From: Manihot esculenta
Lineage: Eukaryota; Streptophyta; Magnoliopsida; Malpighiales; Euphorbiaceae
Length of the DNA: 64,000 bases
Reading direction: 5' to 3'
NCBI RefSeq assembly: GCF_001659605.2
Contig: NC_035173.2
Span: 14,656,945 to 14,720,944 of the forward strand
Shown: positions 1-11,613 of the stretch, one piece after another
How positions within the stretch are numbered: position 1 is the first letter of the stretch
Layout of the letters: each line of letters opens with the position of its first letter
Program-made: the position numbers and the translations under genes
The notes under the pieces: generated by a model
Databases searched by the model: none
What the model saw: only the letters and a program-made list of their open reading frames with translations
Told to the model about the DNA's origin: nothing

Positions 1-835
1 ATATGCTGCATTGCATCGATTGTTGTTGATGTGGGTGAATATTGGATGACCCAATTAGTCCATGACAGGAAGACCAGGACCCCATTCTACGGCCTGGCAC
101 GGTTATGAGACTCGAAGACCAGGAGCCCAGAGGCGGCCTTGGGGCAATGGTAAGTAATGTATGTTATGACAGGAAGACCAGGACCCCATGCTACGGCCTG
201 GCACAGAGTTAGCTTGGACTAATTGGTGACAAGTTCACCCAACCCTTATGTGAATTGTCTGTGTTATGATGCATTTCATAGAGCATAGTGTTAATATGTT
301 TTACAGTTCTGCTCACTGGGCTTTTAGCTCACCCTTCTCCTTTTACCCCCAGGCTTGCAGGTACAGGATAGAGCAGGAGTCCGGATAGAATAATGAAGTT
401 TTGTTTATGTAATAGCTAGCAATGGACATGATCAAATTGTAATGTAAAGTCTTAATTAGTATAGTTGTGTAATGAGATGATGTATATAGATGTTAGAGGT
501 GTGCTTGACCATAGATGGTTGTTATCCCTTTTATTACATGATCTTAGAGATTTTTATGATGTTTATGTAAACCAACTCAGCATATGTTATGTCACCCATT
601 GGGGGCACAGATGAGATCCCACAGAGGGATCAATGTTATGTTAATGCATATGTACAGGTTGAGTTTGGTTGATGTATATGGAAAGAAAAGTTTTAAATTT
701 TTTTATGCATGTTGTTGATCATGTATGGGATTATATAGGTTTACAGGTTTCATGTCAGGCTTGCTACGGGTCCTGGCGGCCTTAAGCCGATCTGGATCCT
801 AGCGCCGGTAGCGGTCCGATTTTCGGGTCGTTACA
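1..835 (+). repeat. 5' LTR of element A (3' part only)
   Basis: Aligns base for base with 7600-8475 of the 3' LTR and ends in GTTACA just before the PBS. It lacks one 41-bp unit of the AGACCAGGA...GGCCTGGCAC mini-repeat that the 3' LTR has at about 7680-7740. Confidence 0.93.
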
Positions 836-838
836 GAA

Positions 839-850
839 TGGTATCAGAGC
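839..850 (+). other. Primer-binding site of element A
   Basis: TGGTATCAGAGC, complementary to the 3' end of initiator tRNA-Met, three bases after the 5' LTR end. This is the standard plant LTR-retrotransposon minus-strand priming site. Confidence 0.92.
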
Positions 851-1106
851 CCTAGGTTCATATGGTCGGACCTAGAGTGTCGGGCTCATAGATGTCATAG
901 AAGGTCAAGCACAATAGGAAAGATCATGTCCACTAGGATAGGATGTGGAGTCCTGTCTTGTATGATAATGTGAAATGCCATGATAACATGCATGTGCATT
1001 AATGATATGCTATGATATGTGATGTATGTGATGCGGGTTCATGTGTGCCCACATGAACCATATGATGCTAATGGTGTGTTGTGTGTACTGTTTTTCAGAA
1101 AACAGG

Positions 1107-4100
1107 ATGAGGGGAACTCGTCGATCAGCAAGATTGACTGGAGTGCCACCTGAGGATGAGGGCACGAGCACCCGTCCTCCAGCATTGCCTAGGGCAATGT
1201 CTAGTAGGTCTAGCAGAGACAGAGCAGTTAGAGACCCTAGAAGGTCTTTGGATCTGGGTAGGAGCAGATCAGTTAGAGGAACAGTTCAGGGAGAAGCGTC
1301 AGAGGACATGGGGGATGATATGGATGTAGAGCAGAGGAGGGATGGCAGTCTGGGAGTTAGCATGTCAGAAGAAGGAATGGGAGAGTCCCAAGGAGGCACT
1401 CAGGCCTCGGGATTTGTTCAGCCACCCCACTACCCACACTTCTCACAACATCCCGGGTATTCGATGGGAGGTACATCGGATTACCCTAGCTTCACCCCTT
1501 ATCCCACACAGATGCCATACCCACCATACTACCCACCATATTCACAATACCCAATGTATCCACCTCCACCCTATTATCCAAATCCAGCAAACCCTACCTC
1601 AGAAAATGTTGCACCACCTCCACCACCTACAGAACCAGCAGCCCCAGTTACTCAACCTTCTAGACCTAGCTCAGCCAGTGGGAGCAAGGTCAAGATGACC
1701 GATTACATGAAACTGGGTGCTCCTCAGTATGAAAAAGGGGATGACCCATTTGTGTATCTTGAAAGGGTTAAAGTGATCACAGAGGAGATTGGGGCTGATG
1801 ACAGTAGAGCCATTCAGATGGCCGGGTTCACGCTTAAGTGCAAGAAGGCACGGGAGTGGTTCAAGAATTATGTGAACCCGAGAGTGGACAGCATGTCTTG
1901 GGAGGAGTTTGCAAACGAGTTTGCAGGATGGGCTTTTCCCGATAGTTCAAGGGAGCTGAAGATGATAGAGTTTGAATAGTTGAGGCAGACGGATGAAATG
2001 AGTGTAGAGGAGTACACCGACAGATTCTTGGAGCTGTTGCCTTTTGCTGGGCAGAGTCTGGATACAGATTCGAAGAGGTCAAGGAGGTATGTCATGAAAC
2101 TTCATTCCAGGTATTCCTCCTTGATCCAGTCAGTGGACAGGGAGAGCTTTCATGCCATAGTAGATATGGCCAGGAAAATGGAGGCCAGTGCCATCGTTCA
2201 GGGGACAGTTAAGCAGTCAGTGGCACAGTCTTCCGGTTCTAAAACTCCGGGTGGGGGAAGATTAGATCCCTCTACCCTGAGTGCAGCAGCTTCAGGCAGT
2301 AAGAGATGGGGTAAGCCCAAGGGTAAGAAGAATAAGTTTTGGAATAAAGTCAAGTCCAGTCTGGGATTTGGGAGTGGCTCAAGCTCTGGTGCGGATAATG
2401 CAGTTTGTGCGAAGTGTGGTAGGCCACACAGGGGAGTATGTCGGTTTGGGACGAACGCCTGTTTCAGATGTGGTCAGGAGGGGCATATGGCTCGAGAATG
2501 TCCAAGAGCAGTCCCGATGGCTCAGTCCCAGCAGACAGCCTCAGGCAGTGTAGCGCAGCCAGCAGCTCCAGCCATGACTCAGGCCAGTGGCAGAGGCAGA
2601 GGGAGAGGGGCAGCCTCTTCTTCAGCGGGTTTCAGAGGTGAAGGTCCATCAGCTCCAGCACGGATCTTCACAATGACACAGCAGGAGGCTGACGCATCTA
2701 ACACCGTAGTGGCAGGTAACTTAATCATTGGTGGTTCAGATGTGTATGCCTTGATGGACCCTGGTGCATCTCATTCTTTTATTGCTCCGAGAGCCGTGGG
2801 AAGGTTAGGTCTGATGACTTCTGGGTTAGAGTATCCTCTCTGGGTCAGTGGACCCAAGTGTGATCCATCAGTGGCAGAGTCAGTCTGCCAGTGTAGTCCT
2901 GTGTTTGTTGAGGGAAGATGCTTGTCCGCCGACCTAGTGGTTCTAGATTTGACAGATTTTGACGTCATTCTAGGGATGGACTGGTTATCTACCCATGGTG
3001 CTACCTTGGACTGCAGGGACAAGGTAGTCAGGTTCAGAGGTCAGGATGGGTCTGAGGTCTTCTTTAGAGGAGACAGGAGGGGTACACCTAGAGGTCTGAT
3101 ATCAGCTCTTCAGGCTCGTAGGTTGCTCAGGAGGGGATGTCAGGGGTATTTGGCTCATGTGAGAGAGCTTAGCAGTCAGGTCAGAGAGCCCGCCTCAGTG
3201 CCAGTGGTTAGAGAGTTCTTAGATGTGTTCCCAGACGAGCTGTCAGGTTTACCACCTGCTAGAGGGATAGAGTTCGAGATAGAGCTGATGCCTGGAACCC
3301 GACCGATCTCTATCCCTCCCTACAGGATGGCGCCAGCAGAATTGAAAGAGTTGAAGGAGCAGTTACAGGAGCTGGTAGATAAGGGCTTCATCCGACCGAG
3401 TACCTCACCCTGGGGTGCTCCAGTTTTGTTTGTGAGAAAGAATGATGGATCCCTTAGGCTTTGTATCGACTACAGGCAGTTGAACAAAGTCACTACCAAG
3501 AACAAGTACCCATTGCCAAGGATCGACGATCTATTCGACCAGCTAGCAGGAGCGGGTTGTTTCTCCAAAATAGATCTGAGGTCCGGGTATCATCAGTTGA
3601 GGATCAGGGAAGAGGACGTGCCAAAGACAGCTTTCAGGACCAGATATGGGCATTTTGAGTTCCTTGTGATGCCGTTTGGGTTAACCAACGCCCCTGCAGC
3701 ATTCATGGATCTCATGAACAGAGTGTTTAGTCAGTACCTGGATCACTTCGTTATTGTCTTCATAGATGATATCCTAGTGTATTCCAGGAATGCAGAGGAG
3801 CATGCCCATCATCTGAGGATGGTTCTACAGACCTTGAGGGAGCATGGCTTGTATGCCAAGTTCTCCAAGTGTGAGTTCTGGCTGAGGAGCATTTCCTTCT
3901 TGGGGCATGCGGTGTCAGAAAATGGTATAGAGGTAGACCCCAAGAAGGTAGAAGCTGTGGCTAACTGGCCTAGACCCACTTCAGTGACAGAGATTAGAAG
4001 TTTCTTGGGTTTGGTAGGTTACTACAGGAGGTTCGTTCAGGACTTCTCGAAAATAGCAGCTCCCCTGACCAGACTGACCAGGAAGAATCAGAAGTTCATG

Positions 4101-6101
4101 TGGACTGACCAGTGCGAAGAGAGTTTCGAAGAGCTTAAGAAGAGGTTGACTTCAGCACCAGTGTTAGCTCTGCCAGCTAGTGATTCAGACTTTACAGTCT
4201 TTTGTGATGCGTCCCGTGTGGGACTGGGTTGTGTGCTTATGCAGAATGAAAGGGTGATTGCTTATGCTTCTAGGCAGCTAAAGAAGCATGAGTTGAATTA
4301 CCCCACACATGACCTTGAGATGGCAGCAGTAATCTTTGCACTCAAGATGTGGAGGCACTACCTCTATGGGGTAAAATGTGAGATCTTCACAGATCATAAA
4401 AGCCTGCAGTACATCCTGAGTCAAAGAGATTTGAACTTGAGACAGAGGAGATGGGTAGAGCTGCTGAGTGACTATGATTGCAAGATTCAGTATCATCCGG
4501 GTAAGGCAAATGTCGTGGCAGACGCCCTAAACCGGAAGTCACTAGGCAGTCTATCCCACATCACGGCAGAGAGGAGACCAGTGGTGAAGGAGTTTTACAA
4601 GCTCATTGATGAAGGTCTACAGTTGGAGTTGTCTGGTACAGGTGCCTTGGTTGCTCAGATGAAAGTGACACCCGTGTTTCTGGAGCAGGTGGCTCAGAAA
4701 CAGCATGAGGACCCAGAATTAGTGAAGATTGCCAGGACTGTTCAGTCAGGCAAGGACAGTGAGATCAGATTTGACAGTAAGGGGATCCTCCGCTATGGGA
4801 GTCGATTGTGTGTACCAGATGACATAGGGCTAAAAGGAGACATTATGAGAGAGGCTCATAATGCAAGATACAGCATTCACCCCGGAGCCACCAAGATGTA
4901 TCAGGATCTGAAGAAAGTTTATTGGTGGCCAGCTATGAAGAGAGAAGTGGCACAGTTTGTGTCAGCCTGCGAAGTATGTCAGAGGGTGAAGCTGGAACAT
5001 CAGAAGCCGGCTGGAATGCTTAACCCGCTACCTATTCCAGAGTGGAAATGAGAGAATATAGCTATGGACTTCGTAGTGGGGTTACCGGCAGCGTCCAATA
5101 GATTGGACTCCATATGGGTGATTGTGGACAGACTCACCAAATCTGCTCACTTCATCCCTGTCAGGAGTGGCTATTCTGTGGACAAGTTGGCGCAGGTGTA
5201 CGTTGATGAGATAGTCAGACTGCATGGGGTTCCTGTTTCTATAGTGTCAGATAGAGGACCCCAGTTCACCTCCAGGTTTTGGCGGAGTCTGCAGGATGCC
5301 ATGGGTACCAGGTTGGATTTCAGTACTGCCTTCCATCCACAGACTGATGGACAGTCAGAAAGGACCATCCAGACTATCGAGGATATGCTTAGAATGTGTG
5401 TGCTGGACTTTGGCGGTTCTTGGAGGCAGCATCTGCCTTTGGTGGAGTTTGCCTACAATAACAGCCATCATGCTAGCATCGGGATGGCTCCATATGAAGC
5501 TTTATATGGAAGGAAGTGCAGGTCACCTGTTTGCTGGGAGGAAGTTGGAGAAAAGGCCTTGGCAGGGCCTGAGCTAGTAGAGATCACCAGCAGGGTGGTA
5601 CCCTTAATCAGAGAGAGAATCAAGACAGCTGCAAGCAGACAGAAGAGTTATGCAGACATCCACAGAAGACTAGTAGAGTTTCAGGAGGGGGATTTGGTAT
5701 TGCTCAAGGTGTCTCCAATGAAAGGAGTGGTTCGGTTTGGGAGGAAAGGTAAGCTGGCTCCGCGGTACATCGGACCCTTTGAAGTCTTGCAAAAGATTGG
5801 GAATGTATCGTACAAGCTGGATTTACCTGCTTCAATGGAGAGAATCCATCCGGTTTTCCATGTTTCTATGTTGAGAAAGTTCGTGTCAGATCCGGGCAAG
5901 GTTCTTAGTGAGCCTGATGTGGAGATCCAAGAGGATCTCACCTATGTGGAACAGCCGATACGGATCCTAGACACCCAGATCAGAAAGCTAAGAAACAAGG
6001 AAATCCCGATGGTGAAAGTCCTTTGGAACCACCACAATATGGAAGAATGCACTTGGGAGACACGGGAGTCTATGCTCCGGCAATATCCTCATCTCTTTTA
6101 A
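1107..6101 (+). pseudogene. Element A gag-pol polyprotein with two in-frame stops
   Basis: A single frame encodes, in order: a proline/tyrosine-rich gag, a CCHC zinc knuckle ([15 protein letters not shown]), an aspartic protease (MDPGASHSF), reverse transcriptase with the FIDD catalytic box, RNase H, integrase with HHCC and DDE parts, and a C-terminal chromodomain-like tail. The ATG at 1107 matches the start of intact element I. The frame is broken only by TAG at 1977-1979, where the relatives have CAG, and TGA at 5049-5051, where element I has TGG. Both are C-to-T/G-to-A transitions, as expected from deamination of methylated cytosine. There is no frameshift, so decay is young. The reading frame opens about nine bases after a splice-acceptor-like TTTTTCAG. 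Confidence 0.93.
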
Positions 6102-6186
6102 GGTTAGTCTCTATGTGTTTTATGTGTATGATATGTTGTATGCCTTGCATGTGCTAGTTAAGGAACATTCGGGGACGAATGTTCTT

Positions 6187-6198
6187 AAGGGGGGAGAA
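6187..6198 (+). other. Polypurine tract of element A
   Basis: AAGGGGGGAGAA directly abuts the TG that opens the 3' LTR. It is the plus-strand primer for reverse transcription and is conserved in elements C and I. Confidence 0.9.
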
Positions 6199-6534
6199 TG
6201 TAATACCCGGCTAGACTCCGGTATCGGAATTCCTACCGTCCGGTGGAATCTCGGATATCGGAAGCCTCTAGAAGGGTAAAACCATGTTTTCATAAAATGT
6301 TTTAATGTGTTTTATGTTTTAAGCATGAAAGAAAATGAGTTTTTGCATGAAAATAGCATTGGAGGAAAACTCAGGTTCGGCCGCCGAACCTCAAGTTCGG
6401 CCGCCGAACATGCATGCGTTTCGGGTGTGCTTTAGGCCCCCGAAAGCATAAGTAAGGGAAGTCCAGGTTCGGCCGCCGAACATGGCATGCATGCGGAGGC
6501 ACATTCGGCCCCCGAACGTGGTCTGGCCAGCCAC

Positions 6535-6541
6535 TATAAAA
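6535..6541 (+). promoter_or_regulatory. LTR promoter TATA box (element A 3' LTR)
   Basis: TATAAAAG preceded directly by GTGGTCTGGCCAGCCA, a 16-base near-palindrome also found before the TATA box in the LTRs of C and I. Its conservation while surrounding sequence differs supports a core promoter role. Confidence 0.7.
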
Positions 6542-7425
6542 GGGTCCCTTAGCCGAAAACGGGCAAGCTTTCTTCCCCTTTTCGGCCAAGGTGAGTCTCC
6601 GCCGTCCCTCACCCATCCTTGATGTCTTTCCTCTAGATCTTTCGAGATTTTCATTTGTTTTAACTTTGTTTTGAAGATTTGAGCTTTTGAGCAAAGTTTT
6701 GGAGTTTGGAGGTTCAAGAACCCAATCTCTCCCAACTCCAAGTTTTTGGTCGTCTCTCTCGATCTTCAAGAGGTAAGAGCCGATCTTGAGCTCGTTTTAT
6801 GTTTTAAATAAGTTTTATGCAAGATCTATGGGTTAGAATGCATGTTTAGGTTATGGTTATGTTTATGGGTATAAATGTGTGTTCTTGAGCAATGTGGATA
6901 CTTAATGTGTTGTAGATGGGGTTTATGATGGTTTGAGGCCCCTAGGAACATGTATGCTTGTGTTTGTGTGTTGTAGAATAGGTTTGATGCATGTTTGGAA
7001 GGTTTGGAGGCGAAATGAGCAAAGGGAGCCAAGTTTCTGCCCTTTAGCAGAAACCAGGTTCGGCAGCCGAAGGACTTTCGACCGCCGAACATGGCTGGGG
7101 AGGCAGCCTTTCGGCTGCCGAAGCTTGCCCCCGAAAGGAGACTTTCGTCTCTGTCTGGCAGTTTCGGCCGCCGAAAGTGCCGCCGAACATGCATGAGTTT
7201 CGTCTCTGTCTGGGAGTTTCGGCCGCCGAAGGTGCCGCCGAACCCGCCTGACTTTCGGCTCTGGAGGGACTTTCGGCCGCCAAACCTGCCGCCGAAAGTG
7301 CCCTGTCCAGGCCTCTTTTGCATGTTTTTTTATGGTTGTTTCACGATGTTCTAGGGGGTTTTTGGGGAGTAGTTTATGGTTATGTTCAGGTGTGTTTGGT
7401 CCCTCATTTGAGTCCACCTGTGTAG

Positions 7426-7496
7426 GTTCGGACCCGAGGAACCGAGGACCCCAGCAGTGAGTTCAGCTGCTTCGGTGTTGTCAGAGTCAGCCAGAG
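7426..7496 (+). other. Putative leader cassette exon in element A LTR
   Basis: A 71-bp segment bounded by CCTGTGTAG on the left and AGAG followed by GTGAGT on the right. The same boundaries enclose 72 bp in element C (38892-38963) and 77 bp in element I (47927-48003). Splicing is an inference from conserved sites only. Confidence 0.45.
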
Positions 7497-8475
7497 GTGA
7501 GTGGAACTAAACTTAATCTTTTAAATTGAGAAATTGAATGTTTTATCATGTTTCATGCATCATGATTATGCAATAGGATGATTGCATTAGTTTTCACGAA
7601 TATGCTGCATTACATCGATTGTTGTTGATGTGGGTGAATATTGGATGACCCAATTCGTCCATGACAGGAAGACCAGGACCTCATTCTACGGCCTGGCACA
7701 GAGTAAGGAAAGACCAGGATCCCATTCTACGGCCTGGCACGGTTATGGGACTCGAAGACCAGGAGCCCAGAGGAGGCCCTGGGGCAATGGTAAGTAATGT
7801 ATGTTATGACAGGAAGACCAGGACCCCATGCTACGGCCTGGCACAGAGTTAGCTTGGACTAATTGGTGACAAGTTCACCCAACCCTTATGTGAATTGTCT
7901 GTGTTATGATGCATTTCATAGAGCATAGTGTTAATATGTTTTACAGTTCTGCTCACTGGGCTTTTAGCTCACCCTTCTCCCTTTACCCCCAGGCTTGCAG
8001 GTACAGGATAGAGCAGGAGTCCGGATAGAATAATGAAGTTTTGTTTATGTAATAGCTAGCAATGGACATGATCAAATTGTAATGTAAAGTCTTAATCAGT
8101 ATAGTTGTGTAATGAGATGATGTATATGGATGTTAGAGGTGTACTTGACCATAGATGGTTGTTATCCCTTTTATTACATGATCTTAGAGATTTTTATGAT
8201 GTTTATGTAAACCAACTCAGCATATGTTATGTCACCCATTGGGGGCACAGATGAGATCCCACAGAGGGATCAATGTTATGTTAATGCATATGTACAGGTT
8301 GAGTTTGGTTGATGTATATGGAAAGAAAAGTTTTAAATTTTTTTATGCATGTTGTTGATCATGTATGGGATTATACAGGTTTACAGGTTTCATGTCAGGC
8401 TTGCTACGGGTCCCGGCGGCCTTAAGCCGATCTGGATCCTAGCGCCGGTAGCGGTCCGATTTTCGGGTCGTTACA

Positions 8476-9634
8476 GTTTTTCGTTTAAAAGAAGGTCCAC
8501 CTTCACCCTCTTCCCTTCTCCTGACTTTATGAGGTCTACCAGGTAACCTCTTCAATGGAGGAGAATTCATGCATTGCTCATCAGAAGGTAGTTCTAATTC
8601 TTTATCAGGCACCAGATGAATTACCCCCTCATACACTTGCATATAAGTTGAGAAAATATAATAAGAATTACAATAATCTTCAATGTTGCCTCTCTTTACC
8701 CCATGCACAAAGTAACATGTTTACAAGGGAGGCTACTATTGTCCACCAATTGCAAGAACAAGTCTTTTGTTGCAGTTTGACTGCAAATTTTAAAGGTCCA
8801 TCATGAACCTTAAACTCGTCATTTCTCCCCGGCAACAAACGGCAATGTCGACTCTCCTATATAATTGTATTAAGGGAGTTCTTTACTTTTGGTGTAAGTG
8901 TCTCATCCCAATTACATGCATTTGCATACTTTTGTGCATTCTCACCATACTCTTTTGCCGAAAAGCTTCAAGTAGTGATACTATAGGCTATCCTCTTATT
9001 TTCATTATTCAACTATTTAATGGTTCAGTCATATTGTTTGTGAGGTGATCTATCTTTGCATCTTCCCAAAATGAATGGCGATACAACTGACTTAATAAAA
9101 ACTGCATTAACCAGTTATAAGCTGCACCATCTTTCAATTTTCTTATTTCTCGCATAACTTTCCAGAAGTGATACCCATGTGTTGTTTTAGCCGCTGCCCA
9201 AAATTGTTTCTTCAATCCTAATCTTCAGAATTGCCATTTGAAGTTGTTAAACAAGTGTCTTGCACAGAAGCGATGACATACAGTGAGAAAGTGAATGTTA
9301 ACGGATTCAACAATACGCTACAAAGAATAAAGAATAATGATTGAAGTAGTCAAATAATATTTTACTACATTAACAATGAATGAAAGTGAGTTTAACTTTT
9401 GGTGATCACTCATAAATTTGTACAGCTTATCGTTATTACCGCTACCAATACAATCTTGTAAATAGGACATAAAGAAATCCCAACTTAATCTACACTCCAC
9501 TTTAACAATGCCTATTGCTAATGGGATAACCCCATTATTTCCATCAATAGCAATGGCAACTACTAATACTCCATCATAAGGTTCTTTTAAGTGGCATCCA
9601 TCTACCATATATATAAAAGATATAAATGTTATTA
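8476..9634 (-). pseudogene. Mutator-like (MULE) transposase remnant
   Basis: Read on the minus strand, fragments in transposase order appear. The MULE catalytic region (YMVDGCHLKEPYDGVL followed by an AIDGNNGVIPLA-like stretch) lies near 9440-9610. A CHRFCARHLFNNF stretch lies near 9240-9280. FWAAAKTT, as in FAR1/MuDR-type proteins, lies near 9170-9210, and the tail PPLKRLPGRPHK lies near 8530-8560. Reading frames are interrupted; for example a TGA separates the LFNNF and FWAAAK parts. The C-terminal coding end is cut by gypsy element A, which inserted at 8475/8476. The N-terminal part is not found; a MITE begins immediately upstream at 9644. This is a dead DNA transposon and no host function is implied. 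Confidence 0.8.
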
Positions 9635-9643
9635 TAAAATACA

Positions 9644-10136
9644 GGCTCATTGGCTAAAAAAGACAACAACTTTGCTGATTTTCACATTTATAGCCTAAAC
9701 TTTTAATTTTGAATATAAAGCCTCAACTTTTGAATTTATTGTAATTATAGCAACTTTTTAAATTAATTTTAACCAAATTTAAATTAACTTACACAATATG
9801 TCATATGTCATTATTTTCATCGCATAAGCAATTTGACTAACTAGAATTCAACCGTAATTAAGATTCTAAGCTATTAATTATATGAAATTCTTAGATTATA
9901 TAATTAAAATACTTAATTCTCTTATACTTAAATAAAAATCTTTTTAGATAATTAGGGGTTTAAGGTCTTAATCAAAGTTTAATTCAAGATAATTAAACTA
10001 TTTATATGGTAAAAATAATGATACATGGTGTGTTATATGAACTAATTTAAAAGTTGGAGTTTTTTGATTCAAAATTAAAAGTTTAGGCTATAAATATGAA
10101 AACTAGTAAAGTTTGAATTTTTTGGACCAATAGACC
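9644..10136. mobile_element. Mutator-type MITE with 9-bp target duplication
   Basis: A 493-bp AT-rich non-coding element. The left end (GGCTCATTGGCT...TTTATAGCCTAAACTTTT) is an imperfect inverted copy of the right end over roughly 90 bp. It is flanked by TAAAATACA (9635-9643) and TAAAATATA (10137-10145), 8 of 9 bases matching, which is the size made by Mutator-like transposases. Confidence 0.8.
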
Positions 10137-10232
10137 TAAAATATAAAAAGTATATTTAACTATTTATGTATATAGTACTGATTATTCAATATACAAAAAC
10201 CCAACCCCAATCGAACATGGATATTATTTATG

Positions 10233-10395
10233 GGAAAATTCTTACACACAGCTAGATCTATATACCGATCCAATCTAAAATTGATACCTTATATAAAATT
10301 AGAGAAAATGTAATCCACATATTAATATGATATTCTAATTTTAAATTGGTTGGATATACAATATTTGTATACCTAGATGCATGCAATAATTTTTC
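10233..10395. mobile_element. Small MITE with perfect 9-bp target duplication
   Basis: A 163-bp element whose ends GGAAAATTCTTAC... and ...AATAATTTTTC are imperfect inverted repeats; similarity continues inward through CTAGAT/ATCTAGG and AATCTAAAATT-like words. TTATTTATG occurs on both sides (10224-10232 and 10396-10404). Size and duplication fit a Mutator-like MITE. Confidence 0.68.
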
Positions 10396-10404
10396 TTATT
10401 TATG

Positions 10405-11608
10405 AAACTTAAACTCAATTATATGCTATCAAAATCTATCCAATTAATGTTGAATTGGGTCAGATACCTGTAAAAATTCAATCCCCAAAATCTATACTTT
10501 GACTAAAAGAGACATCTTGTTAAGATCAAAATAGTGAACTATATAGATTAATAATAAATATAATTAAATGTTATCCAAAATGTGCGTATGCTAAAATATT
10601 ATAGCATTTAATTTGGGGCCATTCTTATCTGCATTAGGTCTACATAGATTTATAATGTAAATATATGGACTCCACTACATAGATTCATATAAAGCCGTTC
10701 TAGGTATGCACTTTCTTTTAATGTGCTAATGGCTTCACTACTTGACGATTTAATGACACCAATATCAAGCGATAACCTATCCATAGAGGACTTTCCCTAA
10801 GATCTGATACCTTTAGTCTAATCATACTTAGGTGGAATTGTTCTTATTAAAGACCTAAGCTGATCTAATTAGATGAGGTTGGTGCTGCTACTGATTTTTG
10901 TCTCTCATCCTATAGAATTGAAGGGTAGAAATGTTCATTGAACACAGTTCAATACATATTTATTCCCAAGCAACAGTATAAAAGTACACAAATACAAAGA
11001 TGATACTGTTATTTCTTATTCATTTTTCCTTTTCCTTTTGTCAATATTTCATATTCACCAAAGTTTTTATCATAAGAATAAATGGACAAGATTTATACAT
11101 ATTGAAGACAAAGCCTTCACACGTAATGAACAATTGCATAAAGAATGAAAGAACGGATGCATCTCTTAAAAAAACTGTATGCTTCCTCAAAGCCATGCAA
11201 ACTCAACTTTCGTGGGATACTTCCAGCAATTGCTTAAGATGCCAAGTGACAATGGAGAGAGAATCCAACCAGCTACTCCATTGTTCTGGTTTGGCAATTG
11301 AGACAACCATTGCTTGCAGATCAGAGGTTCACAGCTTCTTCTGCAGGTGTCAGCAATTAACTGGATTTGTGTTTTTGAATCTGCAACAATGAGAGAGAAG
11401 CAATTCAAAATGTTGTTCTAATTCCATCATCTTTCAATAAAATATAAATATTTATTGCAATGACAACTAAAAGGTTAACGATGGCAGTAAATTATTGCTT
11501 CTATATAGAGAAAGGTGTTAGGGTCCTTAGAAATGGATCGAGTTATGGGACGAGATTGAGGAATTAATGGATCAATGATTGAAGAAGAAAGTGTTTGTTT
11601 CTTTTTTG
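10405..11608. other. AT-rich intergenic stretch, nothing recognised
   Basis: No convincing coding region on either strand. The open frame at 11000-11392 starts in low-complexity sequence, matches no family I recognise and lacks intron or codon-bias support. Confidence 0.5.
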
Positions 11609-11613
11609 ACCCA

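Larger units (their letters stand above)
1..8475 (+). mobile_element. Ty3/gypsy (Tekay-type chromovirus) element A, 5' end cut by window
   Basis: Near-complete LTR retrotransposon: partial 5' LTR, tRNA-Met-type PBS, gag-pol, polypurine tract and full 3' LTR. The LTRs start TGTAAT and end GTTACA. It belongs to the same family as elements C and I in this window. In the shared LTR part (1-835 against 7600-8475) I count about a dozen substitutions plus one 41-bp indel, so insertion is fairly recent. It sits inside a Mutator-like transposase remnant on the minus strand. The upstream target duplication lies outside the window; the downstream copy would be GTTTT at 8476-8480. Confidence 0.95.
6199..8475 (+). 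repeat. 3' LTR of element A
   Basis: A 2277-bp LTR with TGTAAT...GTTACA ends. It carries a TATAAAA box at 6535-6541, clusters of TTCGGCCGCCGAA palindromes at about 6374-6512 and 7062-7300, splice-donor-like sites at 6591, 6773 and 7497, a TGTGTAG acceptor-like site ending at 7425, and a mini-repeat block at about 7661-7850. Open frames seen across the palindromes on the minus strand are translations of the repeat and not genes. Confidence 0.94.

Noticed and set aside
1977..1979. In-frame TAG between gag core and the rest of the polyprotein in element A as a programmed readthrough signal
   Set aside because: The closely related intact element I and element C have CAG at this place, and the stop falls inside the gag core, not at a gag/pol border. 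A simple nonsense mutation explains it.
6371..7417. Several minus- and plus-strand open frames rich in FGGR/RPPN words in the gypsy LTRs
   Set aside because: They are translations of the TTCGGCCGCCGAA palindrome array. The same frames appear in other LTR copies with shifts and have no family match.
11000..11392. 130-codon open frame as a host gene
   Set aside because: No recognised domain, low-complexity N-terminus, overlapping frame on the other strand, AT-rich intergenic context.
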